DNA of 64,000 nucleotides. Source: Dechloromonas sp. UBA6271. GTDB taxonomy: Bacteria; Pseudomonadota; Gammaproteobacteria; Burkholderiales; Rhodocyclaceae. The notes under the pieces were generated by a model, which was not told the origin of the DNA, did not search any database, and was given only the letters and a program-made list of their open reading frames with translations. Shown here piece by piece: positions 8,258-17,116 of this stretch (position 1 is its first letter; each line of letters opens with the position of its first letter). Where the stretch lies: positions 1 to 64,000 of the forward strand of contig DJUX01000014.1 in the NCBI GenBank assembly GCA_002440665.1, in the 5' to 3' direction. Position numbers and translations under genes: made by a program.

Positions 8258-10702
8258 TCAGCTACGCGCCAGGCGAAGCCTCGCCATCTCGGCAACGTGG
8301 GTTTCGAGCTTGCGGTCCTGGGCAAGTAGCCCGGCAAAATCGCCTGCGCTCATCACCAATAGTTCGCAAAAACCCAACGCTGTTACGTCGGCGGTGCGGG
8401 GCAAGTGGGTCAGCAGCGCCAGTTCACCAAAGAAATCTCCCGAGCCAAGCCTCTGCGCCTGGCCCGGCAGCGCCACTTCAAGCGCACCGGATGCGATGAA
8501 GAACATCTCCTGCCCCTTGTCACCCTTACGGATTACTTTTTCGCCCGGCAAGACGAAACGCGGTTTGAGAACTGCAGCGATCGACTCCAGCGCCGCAGGC
8601 TCAAGACTCTGAAAAAGAGGCACTCGGACCAGCAGTGCCTGAGGGCTCAATTGCAGGTCCAGGGATGGGCGCCGATTTGCGCTACGCCAACGCGCAGATA
8701 GATCGCCGAGTAACTCACGCAAGACCTCCCGGCTGATCACCGCTTCGTTAAACAAGCGCAGGTATTCGGCATGCTCGATGCGCAGCGCCGCACGCTCCAG
8801 GTAGCGAAGCTGCATCTTTTCGGCAAATTCACTGTACTGAAGCCGCAGGGCGGATAGTGCGTCTTCGATGACTGCAAGCCGCTGTTTCAGCACCTCAAGC
8901 AGCAATTTTGCCGCCTGGTCTCCGAGCATTTCCGGAATTCGCTCTTCGGCAAAATTCAACAAATTGTGCGTCGTTGCCCTGCTGACCAGTAACGACTCCA
9001 GTCGGTCGGCCAGTGCACCCGCCAACCAGATCTGCCAGCCAGTTCGCCGGTGAACCTCCATGGACAGGCGGAATTCGAGAGGAAACCCGAGTTCACGCTG
9101 CGACGCGAGTTCGTAACCTTTGCGTCCGTCGGACCTCGCGCCATCCTCCAGGTGGTAGGCATGGGCCACCAGGTTGCGGACGATTCTGCCCGAAACGATG
9201 CGCTCCCGATAATGCTGCAAATGGAGCACCTGCTCGTGTCGAGCGGCCACCACCAGTGCAGCACGCAAACGTTGCTCTTCGGACAGCACGTTGTCCACCT
9301 CGACTAACGATTCAGACTCTTGCAGGCGCTGGGTGTAATGCTCGGTCAGATTTTGGCGAGCGACCGAATCGATACGGTACTGATCGCCTGCGGCATGGAG
9401 CCGCTGCTTGACCATGCCGAGGCTATGGGCCATCGCCCGACCGCGCAGGAAACGATCCACCGGCGACAAGCGATCAATGCCGAGCGCACGGATCAACGGC
9501 CGGAGCGTCAGTCCATTGACAAACAAGGTAAACAGCACGAAGGCGGTGACCAGCGTCGATACCAGACGCTTGACGTCAGGCGGCACGGCCGGGTGTTCGA
9601 GCACCGCCAAGGCCAGGGCCAGCGAAATGGCGCCACGCAGGCCGCCCCACATGATGACCAGACGCAGTCCAAGTTCCACCTTGTGCGCCATCCCGACGGC
9701 ACTCATCATCGGCATCAGCCCAAACAGCACGATCCCGCGCGCGGCCAGGGCGCTCACCACCAGGACACCCAGCATCAGGATGTCGGAAAGCCCTGAACCC
9801 GAGAGCAGGTCCGGAATACGCAAGGCGGCCAGCAGGAAAATCAGGGAACTCGCCCAATAACCCAGCTGCTTCCAGATCCTGACCAGGAAGGACCAGGTCT
9901 CGGGCGAGACGCGGGTACGTCCGTCATAGGAAAAGACAAGCGCCGCCGAGACGACGGCGACCACGCCGGAGACATGAAAAGCAAGTTCGCCGATCACGAA
10001 GGCGAGATAGGCAACCGTCACCGTGACGGTCACTTCCGCCGTTCGCTTGCCGGGCAGACGGGCCAGCAGGTGCGTTGCCATAACGGCCAGCACGAATCCC
10101 ACCAGCACGCCCCCGGAAAAGCCGCGCAGAAATGCCCACACGGCATCGCTCCAGTCACCTGCTCCTGTGGTCAGCATGGCCATCAGCACCGAGAACAGGG
10201 CAATGGCTGCGGCATCGTTGAACAGGCTTTCGCCCTCCACCAGCAGGGTCAGGCGATGCGGAACGCTCAGATCCTTGAACAGCGCCACGACTGCGACCGG
10301 ATCGGTGGTCGAGACGATGGCGGCCAACAGGAGGCAGGCCACCAGTCCGTATGACGACATCACCGACAGGGAAAAACCCACCACGATGGTCGAGGCCAGC
10401 ACGGCCACGACCGCGAGAAGCATGATCGGCCAGATGTCGGCCAGCAGGCGACGAACATCGATATCGATCGCCGTCTCAAACAGCAGGATCGGCAGAAAAA
10501 TATACAAGAATGCTTCGCTGGGAATTGTCAGCGAAACGCTCAGCGCCACGTTCTCGGGATCAATGGTGAAACCCAGCGCCGCGCCGACGATCACCAGCAC
10601 GATGGAAAGCGGCAAGTTCACCCGACGGGCTATCGGCTCGGTAAGCACAACCACCGCCAACAACATGGCTATGCCAAGTACGGAAATCGGCACACTGGTC
10701 AT
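8258..10702 (-). CDS. CPA1 Na+/H+ antiporter with C-terminal cyclic-nucleotide-binding domain
   Basis: An 814-residue inner-membrane cation/proton exchanger. Residues ~1-410 form the multi-span exchanger with TTDPVAVVALF (T133-D134-P135) and the CPA1-type FNDAAAI motif (N162-D163), which suggests electroneutral exchange. Residues ~410-685 are a long helical cytoplasmic linker. Residues ~685-805 form a CRP-like cNMP-binding domain with FFGELALLTHLPRTADV, retaining the phosphate-cassette Glu760 and Arg769. An AAGGAGG site precedes the ATG. It lies 146 bp downstream of the nucleotide cyclase gene on the same strand, so cyclic-nucleotide control of exchange is an attractive inference. The architecture recalls plant SOS1 and the sperm NHE tail. 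Confidence 0.92.
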   Translation of the reverse strand: MTSVPISVLGIAMLLAVVVLTEPIARRVNLPLSIVLVIVGAALGFTIDPENVALSVSLTIPSEAFLYIFLPILLFETAIDIDVRRLLADIWPIMLLAVVAVLASTIVVGFSLSVMSSYGLVACLLLAAIVSTTDPVAVVALFKDLSVPHRLTLLVEGESLFNDAAAIALFSVLMAMLTTGAGDWSDAVWAFLRGFSGGVLVGFVLAVMATHLLARLPGKRTAEVTVTVTVAYLAFVIGELAFHVSGVVAVVSAALVFSYDGRTRVSPETWSFLVRIWKQLGYWASSLIFLLAALRIPDLLSGSGLSDILMLGVLVVSALAARGIVLFGLMPMMSAVGMAHKVELGLRLVIMWGGLRGAISLALALAVLEHPAVPPDVKRLVSTLVTAFVLFTLFVNGLTLRPLIRALGIDRLSPVDRFLRGRAMAHSLGMVKQRLHAAGDQYRIDSVARQNLTEHYTQRLQESESLVEVDNVLSEEQRLRAALVVAARHEQVLHLQHYRERIVSGRIVRNLVAHAYHLEDGARSDGRKGYELASQRELGFPLEFRLSMEVHRRTGWQIWLAGALADRLESLLVSRATTHNLLNFAEERIPEMLGDQAAKLLLEVLKQRLAVIEDALSALRLQYSEFAEKMQLRYLERAALRIEHAEYLRLFNEAVISREVLRELLGDLSARWRSANRRPSLDLQLSPQALLVRVPLFQSLEPAALESIAAVLKPRFVLPGEKVIRKGDKGQEMFFIASGALEVALPGQAQRLGSGDFFGELALLTHLPRTADVTALGFCELLVMSAGDFAGLLAQDRKLETHVAEMARLRLARS

Positions 10703-10848
10703 TTACTGCCTCCTTGTTGCTGGAAATCGCGCAAGCGCGGCTTTCCGAAGTGCATCCACGCCACCGATCGAGACGCTTCTAGCATCAAGACCGGGAACAA
10801 CATCCGAACCTTGTCCATGCACCATATTGAATGCAAGGCACGGCGATT

Positions 10849-13077
10849 TCATTTTTCGGCCATCAATATCAGGTTGCCACCTTCGCCCCGCTCAAGGCGG
10901 CGGCTGTGTAGCTTGACAAGGGGATCCTCCGGATAGTGACGGGCAAGTTCGGCGAACATCGCTTTCGCCTGCTCTTCCCCGCCGACGATCGACAATTGGT
11001 TATAGGCATCCAGATACTGTGCCAGTGGCGCATAGCGCGCTTCGCGCTCGGCCACCAGTGGCTCGAACACCTCTATCGCTTCGGTTTTGCCTTTCAGCAC
11101 AAAACGACCTATCGGTCGCACCGCCGCGTTCGGACAACCGCCCAGGGTGGCCGCCGAGATGCACATGTTCGTACCGATCTGCTTGTTGGCGCTTTCCAGC
11201 CGTGAAGCCGTATTCACGGGATCGCCGAGAGCCCGGTAGTCAAACACTGTCGATCCCCCGAAATTCCCGACGATCACCTGACCCGAATGAATACCGATGC
11301 GCGTGATCCCAAACCTGAACCCCTCGGCATTCAGCTTTCTTGCATAGCCCGTGGCGAATTCATCCATCGCCAAAGCGCAGGCCAAAGCCCGCGACCGATG
11401 GTCCGGTTGTGGCACCGGCGCGGAAAACATGATCACGACCGCATCCCCGACGATCCGATCAAGCGTTCCCTCGTAATGGAAGGCAATGGCGACCATCTCG
11501 TCGAGGTAGGTATTCAAAATGGCAACGGCTTCCCCCGGATCGATGCTTTCCATCAGGCCGGTGAAATTAGCCAGGTCGGTGAAGACAAAGCTGCATTCCT
11601 GGCGTCCCCCGCCCAGGCTCATGGCCTCAGGGTGCTTGACCAGAAACTCGACCCGGTTAGGTGAGACATAGCGAGAGAACACTGCCTTGATCCATCGCTG
11701 TTCGCGCTCGCTGATGAAATGATGAATGAGACTCCCCAACACAAATGCAAACGCGAAAATCAGCGCCGGTGTCACGGTATTGATCAACAGCGCATGTTCG
11801 CGAAAGGCGTACCAGCCGCCCGCCAGGGTCATGGACAGAAAGGCGGCGGTGACGCTGGCCGCCGTCAAGGCCCGGGCGCGAATCGACAGAAATGCAATGG
11901 CCAGGCCGCCAACGATAATCGCGAGCACCTCTGCAGCCTTGGCCCAGTCCGGACGCGACAGAATGCGACCGGACAGAATCTGTTCAACCGCCTGGGCATG
12001 GACCTCCACCCCGGGCAAGGCCCCGCCGAGCGGGCTGAACCGCAGATCCATCAAGCCTTGAGCTGAACTGCCAATGAACACGATATGCCCGTCCAGCAGG
12101 GCATCCGGAATGTCTCCGGAAAGGATTTTCCAGGCCGGCAGATAACGATTCGTCGCCGGCCTGGCGTAATGCAACCAGATTTCGCCCTCGGCGGTGGTCG
12201 GAATCTTGTAGCCACCGATGCGGACCTCCGACAGCCCTCGCCGTTGCTGCGCGGCCTTGAGGAAATAATTCCGCTCGCCCTGCGCCACGCGCAGCGACTC
12301 AGCCGCAATGCTCGGCACCGGATCGCTCCCCAGGCGCAAGACCAGCGGCACACGACGGACAATGCCGTCGCTGTCGGCGACAAAATTCAGTGCACCATAG
12401 CCCTGGGCCACTGCTGCAAGCTCCGGTCGGGCAGCGATCGCCGAGTCGAAGGCATGCAGTTGTCCAATCGGATTGTCACCGGCGCTGACATAGCGAAAAG
12501 GCGTGTGCGCCAGGGCGGGCGTATCGCCGCCATCCGCAGATCCGCGTTGCAGCACGAAACCCAAAACCACCCCCGCCTCGCTTAAGCTTTTGGCGAGCAC
12601 CTGATCATGATCCGGGAGTCCGTCCAGGGTCTTTCGCGCCGCACTACCCAGTTGCCAGAGTTTCGCCATGGTTTTGGGCGAAGTTCGATCGGCCTCGGCA
12701 AGCAGCACGTCAAAACTTATCGCTGCAACCCCAGCGTTCTTGAGGCGCTCGACCAGCTCGGCCAGACGCGTCCTCGGCCACGGCCATTGACCGAGGCGTG
12801 ACAGGGTTTCCTCGTCGATGTCCACGATGCGGACAGGCACTTCGACATATGGACGCGGATACCATCGCTGATATTGGTCGAACACGTTGTTGCGCAGCGT
12901 CTGCATGGGCAGCGGATCAAGAATCAGCAGCCCAAGCCCCAACACCACCGAAATAATCGGCAACAGCACGCCAAGGCGCTTGAGCGCCTTGTTCTTCAAA
13001 AAACCCGTTGAAACCTGGCCGGTCCTCAATGAGCCCCCTGCGGCAAAAACGCGCACAGGCCAACGCCTGCACGGCAT
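10849..13077 (-). CDS. CHASE2-domain class III adenylate/guanylate cyclase
   Basis: A 742-residue membrane nucleotide cyclase. There is one membrane segment at ~34-54, a periplasmic CHASE2 sensor at ~60-375, three membrane segments at ~380-455 and a class III cyclase domain at ~490-690. Metal-binding Asp501 (FTDLANFT) and Asp545 (GDAVVIMF) and the transition-state Asn622 and Arg626 (VNTASRLE) are present. The positions that usually read adenine, Lys in LDKxxGD and Thr or Asp before xxGDxVN, are Arg541 and Arg615 here, so product identity (cAMP or cGMP) is not certain. The start at 13077 is the longest plausible one. It follows the FecR and OmpA-like genes and precedes the cNMP-domain antiporter. 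Confidence 0.92.
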   Translation of the reverse strand: MPCRRWPVRVFAAGGSLRTGQVSTGFLKNKALKRLGVLLPIISVVLGLGLLILDPLPMQTLRNNVFDQYQRWYPRPYVEVPVRIVDIDEETLSRLGQWPWPRTRLAELVERLKNAGVAAISFDVLLAEADRTSPKTMAKLWQLGSAARKTLDGLPDHDQVLAKSLSEAGVVLGFVLQRGSADGGDTPALAHTPFRYVSAGDNPIGQLHAFDSAIAARPELAAVAQGYGALNFVADSDGIVRRVPLVLRLGSDPVPSIAAESLRVAQGERNYFLKAAQQRRGLSEVRIGGYKIPTTAEGEIWLHYARPATNRYLPAWKILSGDIPDALLDGHIVFIGSSAQGLMDLRFSPLGGALPGVEVHAQAVEQILSGRILSRPDWAKAAEVLAIIVGGLAIAFLSIRARALTAASVTAAFLSMTLAGGWYAFREHALLINTVTPALIFAFAFVLGSLIHHFISEREQRWIKAVFSRYVSPNRVEFLVKHPEAMSLGGGRQECSFVFTDLANFTGLMESIDPGEAVAILNTYLDEMVAIAFHYEGTLDRIVGDAVVIMFSAPVPQPDHRSRALACALAMDEFATGYARKLNAEGFRFGITRIGIHSGQVIVGNFGGSTVFDYRALGDPVNTASRLESANKQIGTNMCISAATLGGCPNAAVRPIGRFVLKGKTEAIEVFEPLVAEREARYAPLAQYLDAYNQLSIVGGEEQAKAMFAELARHYPEDPLVKLHSRRLERGEGGNLILMAEK

Positions 13078-13128
13078 GAATCACTGGACATCACGCCGGC
13101 GGCCTCATCAACCGGATGTGATGCCCGG

Positions 13129-13734
13129 CTAGCGGATGGAAACCTCGACGCGCCGATTTCTCGGCTCCCAGGTGTTGTCCGGCGTCGGCACCAGAAGATT
13201 CCTTTTCCCATGCGACTCGATGGTGATGGAATTGGCTTTCAGCCCCTTCTGGGTAAGCAGTTCGGAAACCTTGGTCGCACGTTTCAGCGCCAACTGGTTG
13301 TTGTAGGGGTCGGTGTAAAGCGTATCGGTATGGCCAATGACTGAGATATCCACCGCCGGTCTCGTTTGCGCGTCGGCAACTATTTTCGGGATCAGCGATT
13401 CGGACTCGGCGGTCAGCGTTGTTCCCGTCTTGAAATAGAGCAGAAATCGGACCGGTATCTTCGGTAAGGCGGCCATGGTATCGCCGAAATCCTGCTTGAT
13501 CTGTTTGTCTTCAACCTGCAGTGCGCTCCCGTCGAGTGCTCCGGCCTGGCCAGCCTTGGTCAAAACCTGCTCGCCCTTCTGCCCTATGACGACCACTTCC
13601 CCAACCGAGCCGTCGGGGCTGGGGATTAAAACGACATACGATTTCGGCGCACACCCGCCCAGTAGCAGCACGAGCAACAGGAATGCGCAATAGCTGAGGG
13701 CAATTGCATTTCGATGCGGCAGCAGCGTTTTCAT
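13129..13734 (-). CDS. OmpA-family peptidoglycan-binding lipoprotein
   Basis: A 201-residue outer-membrane-type lipoprotein. The N-terminus is a lipoprotein signal with lipobox LGGC and Cys28 as the lipidated residue. The C-terminal ~100 residues are an OmpA/MotB-like domain (ISVIGHTDTLYTDPYNNQLALKRA ending in NRRVEVSIR), expected to hold peptidoglycan. The start overlaps the 3' end of the fecR-like gene by 4 bp, and the cyclase begins 51 bp downstream, so the three genes look like one transcript. A structural or sensory role for the cyclase complex is inference. Confidence 0.9.
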   Translation of the reverse strand: MKTLLPHRNAIALSYCAFLLLVLLLGGCAPKSYVVLIPSPDGSVGEVVVIGQKGEQVLTKAGQAGALDGSALQVEDKQIKQDFGDTMAALPKIPVRFLLYFKTGTTLTAESESLIPKIVADAQTRPAVDISVIGHTDTLYTDPYNNQLALKRATKVSELLTQKGLKANSITIESHGKRNLLVPTPDNTWEPRNRRVEVSIR

Positions 13735-14165
13735 TCTTCAACCTTGAGGAGAAACTGCGTGCCGCGGACCCCGATGATTCCCGAGGGCGTTCCAACCGAT
13801 ACGGCATCCGGCTTCAGTTTTTCGATGACCCCGGAGACATAGTTGAGGCTCCCTTTGGCCAGCTTGCTGCTGAACTTCAATTTTCCCTGGGCCGGCGAAT
13901 ACAAATATTCGTCGACCGTAAAGAGCGTATCGGCACCGAACGAGATCACGGTCTCATCCTTGAAGGTAACGCCCATGCTGCTCTTTTTGCCGGTTTGAAG
14001 AACACTCCCCTGGTGAATCGGGGAACCGACCTCGGCCTTGATCTTTTGTTCGCCGGTCGTGATCGAGGCTTCGCCCGTGACGCTCTTAACATACCCAATC
14101 GGGAGTTCATTGGCCATGACCTGGCCCGCCAGGAACACATAGACCATCAGCACGATTCTCAACAT
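13731..14165 (-). CDS. FecR-domain periplasmic protein
   Basis: A 144-residue secreted protein with a FecR fold. Residues 1-19 are a signal peptide (MLRIVLMVYVFLAGQVMAN). The rest matches the FecR-type pattern: GYVKSVTGEASI, GSPIHQGSVLQTG, MGVTFKDETVISFGADT and a C-terminal VGTPSGIIGVRGT. The frame stays open upstream, but the ATG at 14165 has an AGGAG site and starts the signal peptide. It lacks the anti-sigma N-terminal domain of classical FecR. Stand-alone FecR proteins often accompany CHASE2 cyclases and OmpA-like proteins; the function is not established. Confidence 0.85.
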   Translation of the reverse strand: MLRIVLMVYVFLAGQVMANELPIGYVKSVTGEASITTGEQKIKAEVGSPIHQGSVLQTGKKSSMGVTFKDETVISFGADTLFTVDEYLYSPAQGKLKFSSKLAKGSLNYVSGVIEKLKPDAVSVGTPSGIIGVRGTQFLLKVEE

Positions 14166-14248
14166 GTTGCGCTCCTGTAAAACATTCAACAGAGAAGTTG
14201 GTTTCCTTGCGCCACCCGTTAGCTCAGAATACTCGAAATTTTGCTCGG

Positions 14249-16072
14249 TCAGGCAAGCGCAGCAATCCAATGGGTGGCCCGCTTGAGCTTTTCCGCCATG
14301 TCGCGGGAAATATTTTGAAGCAGGGTAATTCTAAGCAGCGGTGCGTCGCGTGCCAGGCGATCAATATCGTCGGCCGCCAGCACCCAGCACTCGACCTTGC
14401 AATCGGCCACCACGGTAGCGCTGCGGGCCGTTTGACCGAGCAGGACCATTTCGCCAAAACTCATGCCGGGGCCGAGCGAAGCAATGCGCTGATGGGCGCC
14501 ATCCTGGAGCGGGACAAGGATGCTCACGTATCCCTTGTCGATGAAAAAGACGCGGCCATCTGCGGACTGGCCGGCTGTCAGGATCGCTTCGCCTTGGGCA
14601 AACTGCCTAACGGTGGCCACCTGCTCGACCTGCGCCAACAATTCCGGCGGCAAGCCCTTCAGCATCACGCAATCGGCCAGCCCAACCGGACCCTCGATTG
14701 TCGGCACGGAATCACCGAGCAGGCGGTTCTCGCACCACTCGGCGGCAAGATCGTTGTCTTCGAAACTCAAATAGCCGCGATCAGTCTTCGGTGAAGTTGT
14801 GCTGAGGAAATGCTTGATCACGGAACGACCGTGAATCCTGGAAAAGACCACGGCAATATTGTCCCGGGCAAATCGCAGGCGCACATCGTTGAGCAAACGG
14901 GCGGCACTTTCCGAAATGCCGTCGACCTGATGCATGTCGAGAATGAAGCAGGTACTGTCCACCGCCATTTCGATCATCCGGCGAATGACATACTCCACCC
15001 CATCGACAGCCAGATAGCCATGCAGACACAAATACTTGATTCGATGCGCATGATCGTGGAGATAGCTGCGCATTTCCGGCGATGGCTGGCGCTTGGATGG
15101 CGCCTGGGCTGCCGTGTAGATCCGGCCAAGCGCCATGCCAGGTTCGCCAGCGCGGTTGAATACATGCAGGCCAAAGTCTTTCGAGAGGTGCCGGCAGACC
15201 TCGATACCGCGCACGCTATTGCCTTTCGGGTCGAGGCGCGGCGAAAAAATGCCAATCCCGAAACGCCCCGGGAGGACCGCGATAATGCCGCCGCCGACAC
15301 CGCTCTTGGCGGGCATGCCGACCTCGTAAAGCCAACTGCCGGCAAAATCATACATGCCGCAGGTTGCCATCACACTCAGCACGCGCTCTACGTGTTCAGC
15401 AGGCAAGGCGCGCCGCCCGGTAATCGGGTGCATGCCGCCATTGGCCAGCGTCGCCGCCATGAAGGCGAGATCACGGCAGTCCACCAGAAGCGAGCACTGC
15501 CGGAAATAATTCTCGAGGGAGGCCATCGGATCGCCGTCGATGATCCCGAAATTCTTTAGCATCCAGGCAATGGCCCGGTTGCGAAAGCCGGTGTCGCTCT
15601 CCGAACGGTATACATCCTCATCCATATCCAGATCACGGCCGACGAAGGCGCTCAGCGAACCAAGAATTCTTTGCCATTGGACATTCGGTGAATCTCCCGC
15701 GACAAGACTGGCTGCCGCGATTGCACCAGCATTGATCATTGGATTGAGCGGCGCACCAGTTTTGGGATTCAGGCTGATCGAGTTGAAGGCGTCGCCGCTC
15801 GGCTCGACACCCACCTTTGCCGTAACGAAGTCAACGCCTCGGTCCGCCAGCGCGGTGGCGAAGACGAAGGGTTTGGAAATCGACTGGATGGTGAATCTCT
15901 GTTCCGAATCCCCGGTCGAATAGACCATACCGTCCATGGTGACAAGGGAAATGCTGAACCAGGAAGGATCTGCCTTGCTCAATTCAGGGATGTAATTCGC
16001 CAGTTCGCCATCCTGCACAGACGCGAGTCGCGCATGGAGATTATCGAGGTAAGCCTGGATCGGCGATTGCAT
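14249..16072 (-). CDS. glsA: Glutaminase fused to STAS and cNMP-binding domains
   Basis: A 607-residue three-domain protein. Residues ~15-310 are a serine-dependent glutaminase (L-glutamine to glutamate plus ammonia) with the catalytic S64-x-x-K67 pair (QSISKPF). Residues ~350-455 are a STAS domain (CFILDMHQVDGISESAARLL). Residues ~480-600 are a CRP-like cNMP domain with SFGEMVLLGQTARSATV, keeping Glu541 and Arg550. The start at 16072 (MQSPIQAYLD) is chosen over an upstream ATG because an AAGGG site precedes it and it matches stand-alone glutaminases. It is divergent from ureD and first in line upstream of the fecR/ompA/cyclase genes, 83 bp away. Activity is probably allosterically controlled by a cyclic nucleotide (inference). 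Confidence 0.92.
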   Translation of the reverse strand: MQSPIQAYLDNLHARLASVQDGELANYIPELSKADPSWFSISLVTMDGMVYSTGDSEQRFTIQSISKPFVFATALADRGVDFVTAKVGVEPSGDAFNSISLNPKTGAPLNPMINAGAIAAASLVAGDSPNVQWQRILGSLSAFVGRDLDMDEDVYRSESDTGFRNRAIAWMLKNFGIIDGDPMASLENYFRQCSLLVDCRDLAFMAATLANGGMHPITGRRALPAEHVERVLSVMATCGMYDFAGSWLYEVGMPAKSGVGGGIIAVLPGRFGIGIFSPRLDPKGNSVRGIEVCRHLSKDFGLHVFNRAGEPGMALGRIYTAAQAPSKRQPSPEMRSYLHDHAHRIKYLCLHGYLAVDGVEYVIRRMIEMAVDSTCFILDMHQVDGISESAARLLNDVRLRFARDNIAVVFSRIHGRSVIKHFLSTTSPKTDRGYLSFEDNDLAAEWCENRLLGDSVPTIEGPVGLADCVMLKGLPPELLAQVEQVATVRQFAQGEAILTAGQSADGRVFFIDKGYVSILVPLQDGAHQRIASLGPGMSFGEMVLLGQTARSATVVADCKVECWVLAADDIDRLARDAPLLRITLLQNISRDMAEKLKRATHWIAALA

Positions 16073-16240
16073 GCGCTGCCCTTTCGATGGTCGATCGACC
16101 ACTTACATAAGCATTTACCATACCCGGAATATGCCAAACGGCAAGATTCATCATCCGCTACCGAGGCCTCCAGAGCGAACATCAGAACTGCGCATTCCTG
16201 CGTATTTCCTGCCGCTGCCGCTTTCCCGGATAATCCGGCC

Positions 16241-17107
16241 ATGACATCGCGCCTTCCATTGACGCTGCAGGACTTGCCGCCTGCCTGGCATGCCGAATTG
16301 CATCTTGGCTTTGCCCGTACCGGCGGGCGGACTGTGTTATGTGAGAACCAGCATTGTGGGCCGTTACGGGTCCAGAAGGCGCTCTACCCGGAGGGTGAAG
16401 CAGTTTGCCAAACCATCCTGCTACATCCACCGTCCGGGATCGTTGGGGGCGACCATCTGGCAATTTCGGTCAGCGTCGACTTGGGCGCCCAAGCTCAACT
16501 GACCACACCGGGCGCCGGCAAGTGGTATCGCAGTGGCGGCGCTGAGGCCTCGCAGAAAATCGATCTGACAGTAGCCGACGATGCCACGCTGGAATGGCTA
16601 CCGCAGGAAGCCATCATCTTCGACGGCGCCAGGGCGCGCATGGAAACCCGCGTTTCTCTAGCTGCCAGCAGTCGCTACATCGGGTGGGATATCCTCTGCC
16701 TCGGCCGTGCCGCCGCCGGCGAACGTTTCGCCAGGGGCAGTTTTGACCTGTTTTACCGGGTCGACCGGAACAAGCTGCCGATCTGGCTGGAACGTGGCGG
16801 TTTTTTCGGTAATGACCCGATGCTTACCAGCCCGGCAGGCTGGGCTGGCAAGACGGTCTGCGGCACTTTGCTGGCCAGTTTTCCCGAATTGCCGCAACAG
16901 GCCGCCGCACTGCTCGAAGCCTGCCGCCGGATCGCCCCCGCCGATGGTGCCAATCATGGCCTCAGCGCCTTGCCCGGCATCCTCGTCGCCCGCTATCTCG
17001 GCGACAGCAGCGAGGCCGCCCGTGACTGGTTTTCCGCGCTGTGGGAAGTCCTGCGCCCGGCCTGCTGCGGTCGACCGGCAATTTTGCCCAGAATCTGGGA
17101 TACCTGA
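16241..17107 (+). CDS. ureD: Urease accessory protein UreD
   Basis: A 288-residue urease chaperone that binds apo-urease and helps deliver nickel with UreF and UreG. UreD hallmarks are LHPPSGIVGGDHL, TTPGAGKWYRS, EWLPQEAIIFDGA and the C-terminal GRPAILPRIWDT. The frame is open upstream, but ATG 16241 gives the normal length and N-terminus (MTSRLPLTLQDLPPAWHAEL). It heads ureDABCEFG. The last codons contain a TGCGGTCGAC core of the dispersed element. Confidence 0.95.
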   Translation: MTSRLPLTLQDLPPAWHAELHLGFARTGGRTVLCENQHCGPLRVQKALYPEGEAVCQTILLHPPSGIVGGDHLAISVSVDLGAQAQLTTPGAGKWYRSGGAEASQKIDLTVADDATLEWLPQEAIIFDGARARMETRVSLAASSRYIGWDILCLGRAAAGERFARGSFDLFYRVDRNKLPIWLERGGFFGNDPMLTSPAGWAGKTVCGTLLASFPELPQQAAALLEACRRIAPADGANHGLSALPGILVARYLGDSSEAARDWFSALWEVLRPACCGRPAILPRIWDT

Positions 17108-17116
17108 GGAGTCTTC

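Noticed and set aside
16088..16101. Perfect 14-bp palindrome TGGTCGATCGACCA between glsA and ureD
   Set aside because: Tempting as a shared operator, but a few such palindromes are expected by chance in 64 kb and it lies close to the glsA start with no second copy; kept only as a note.
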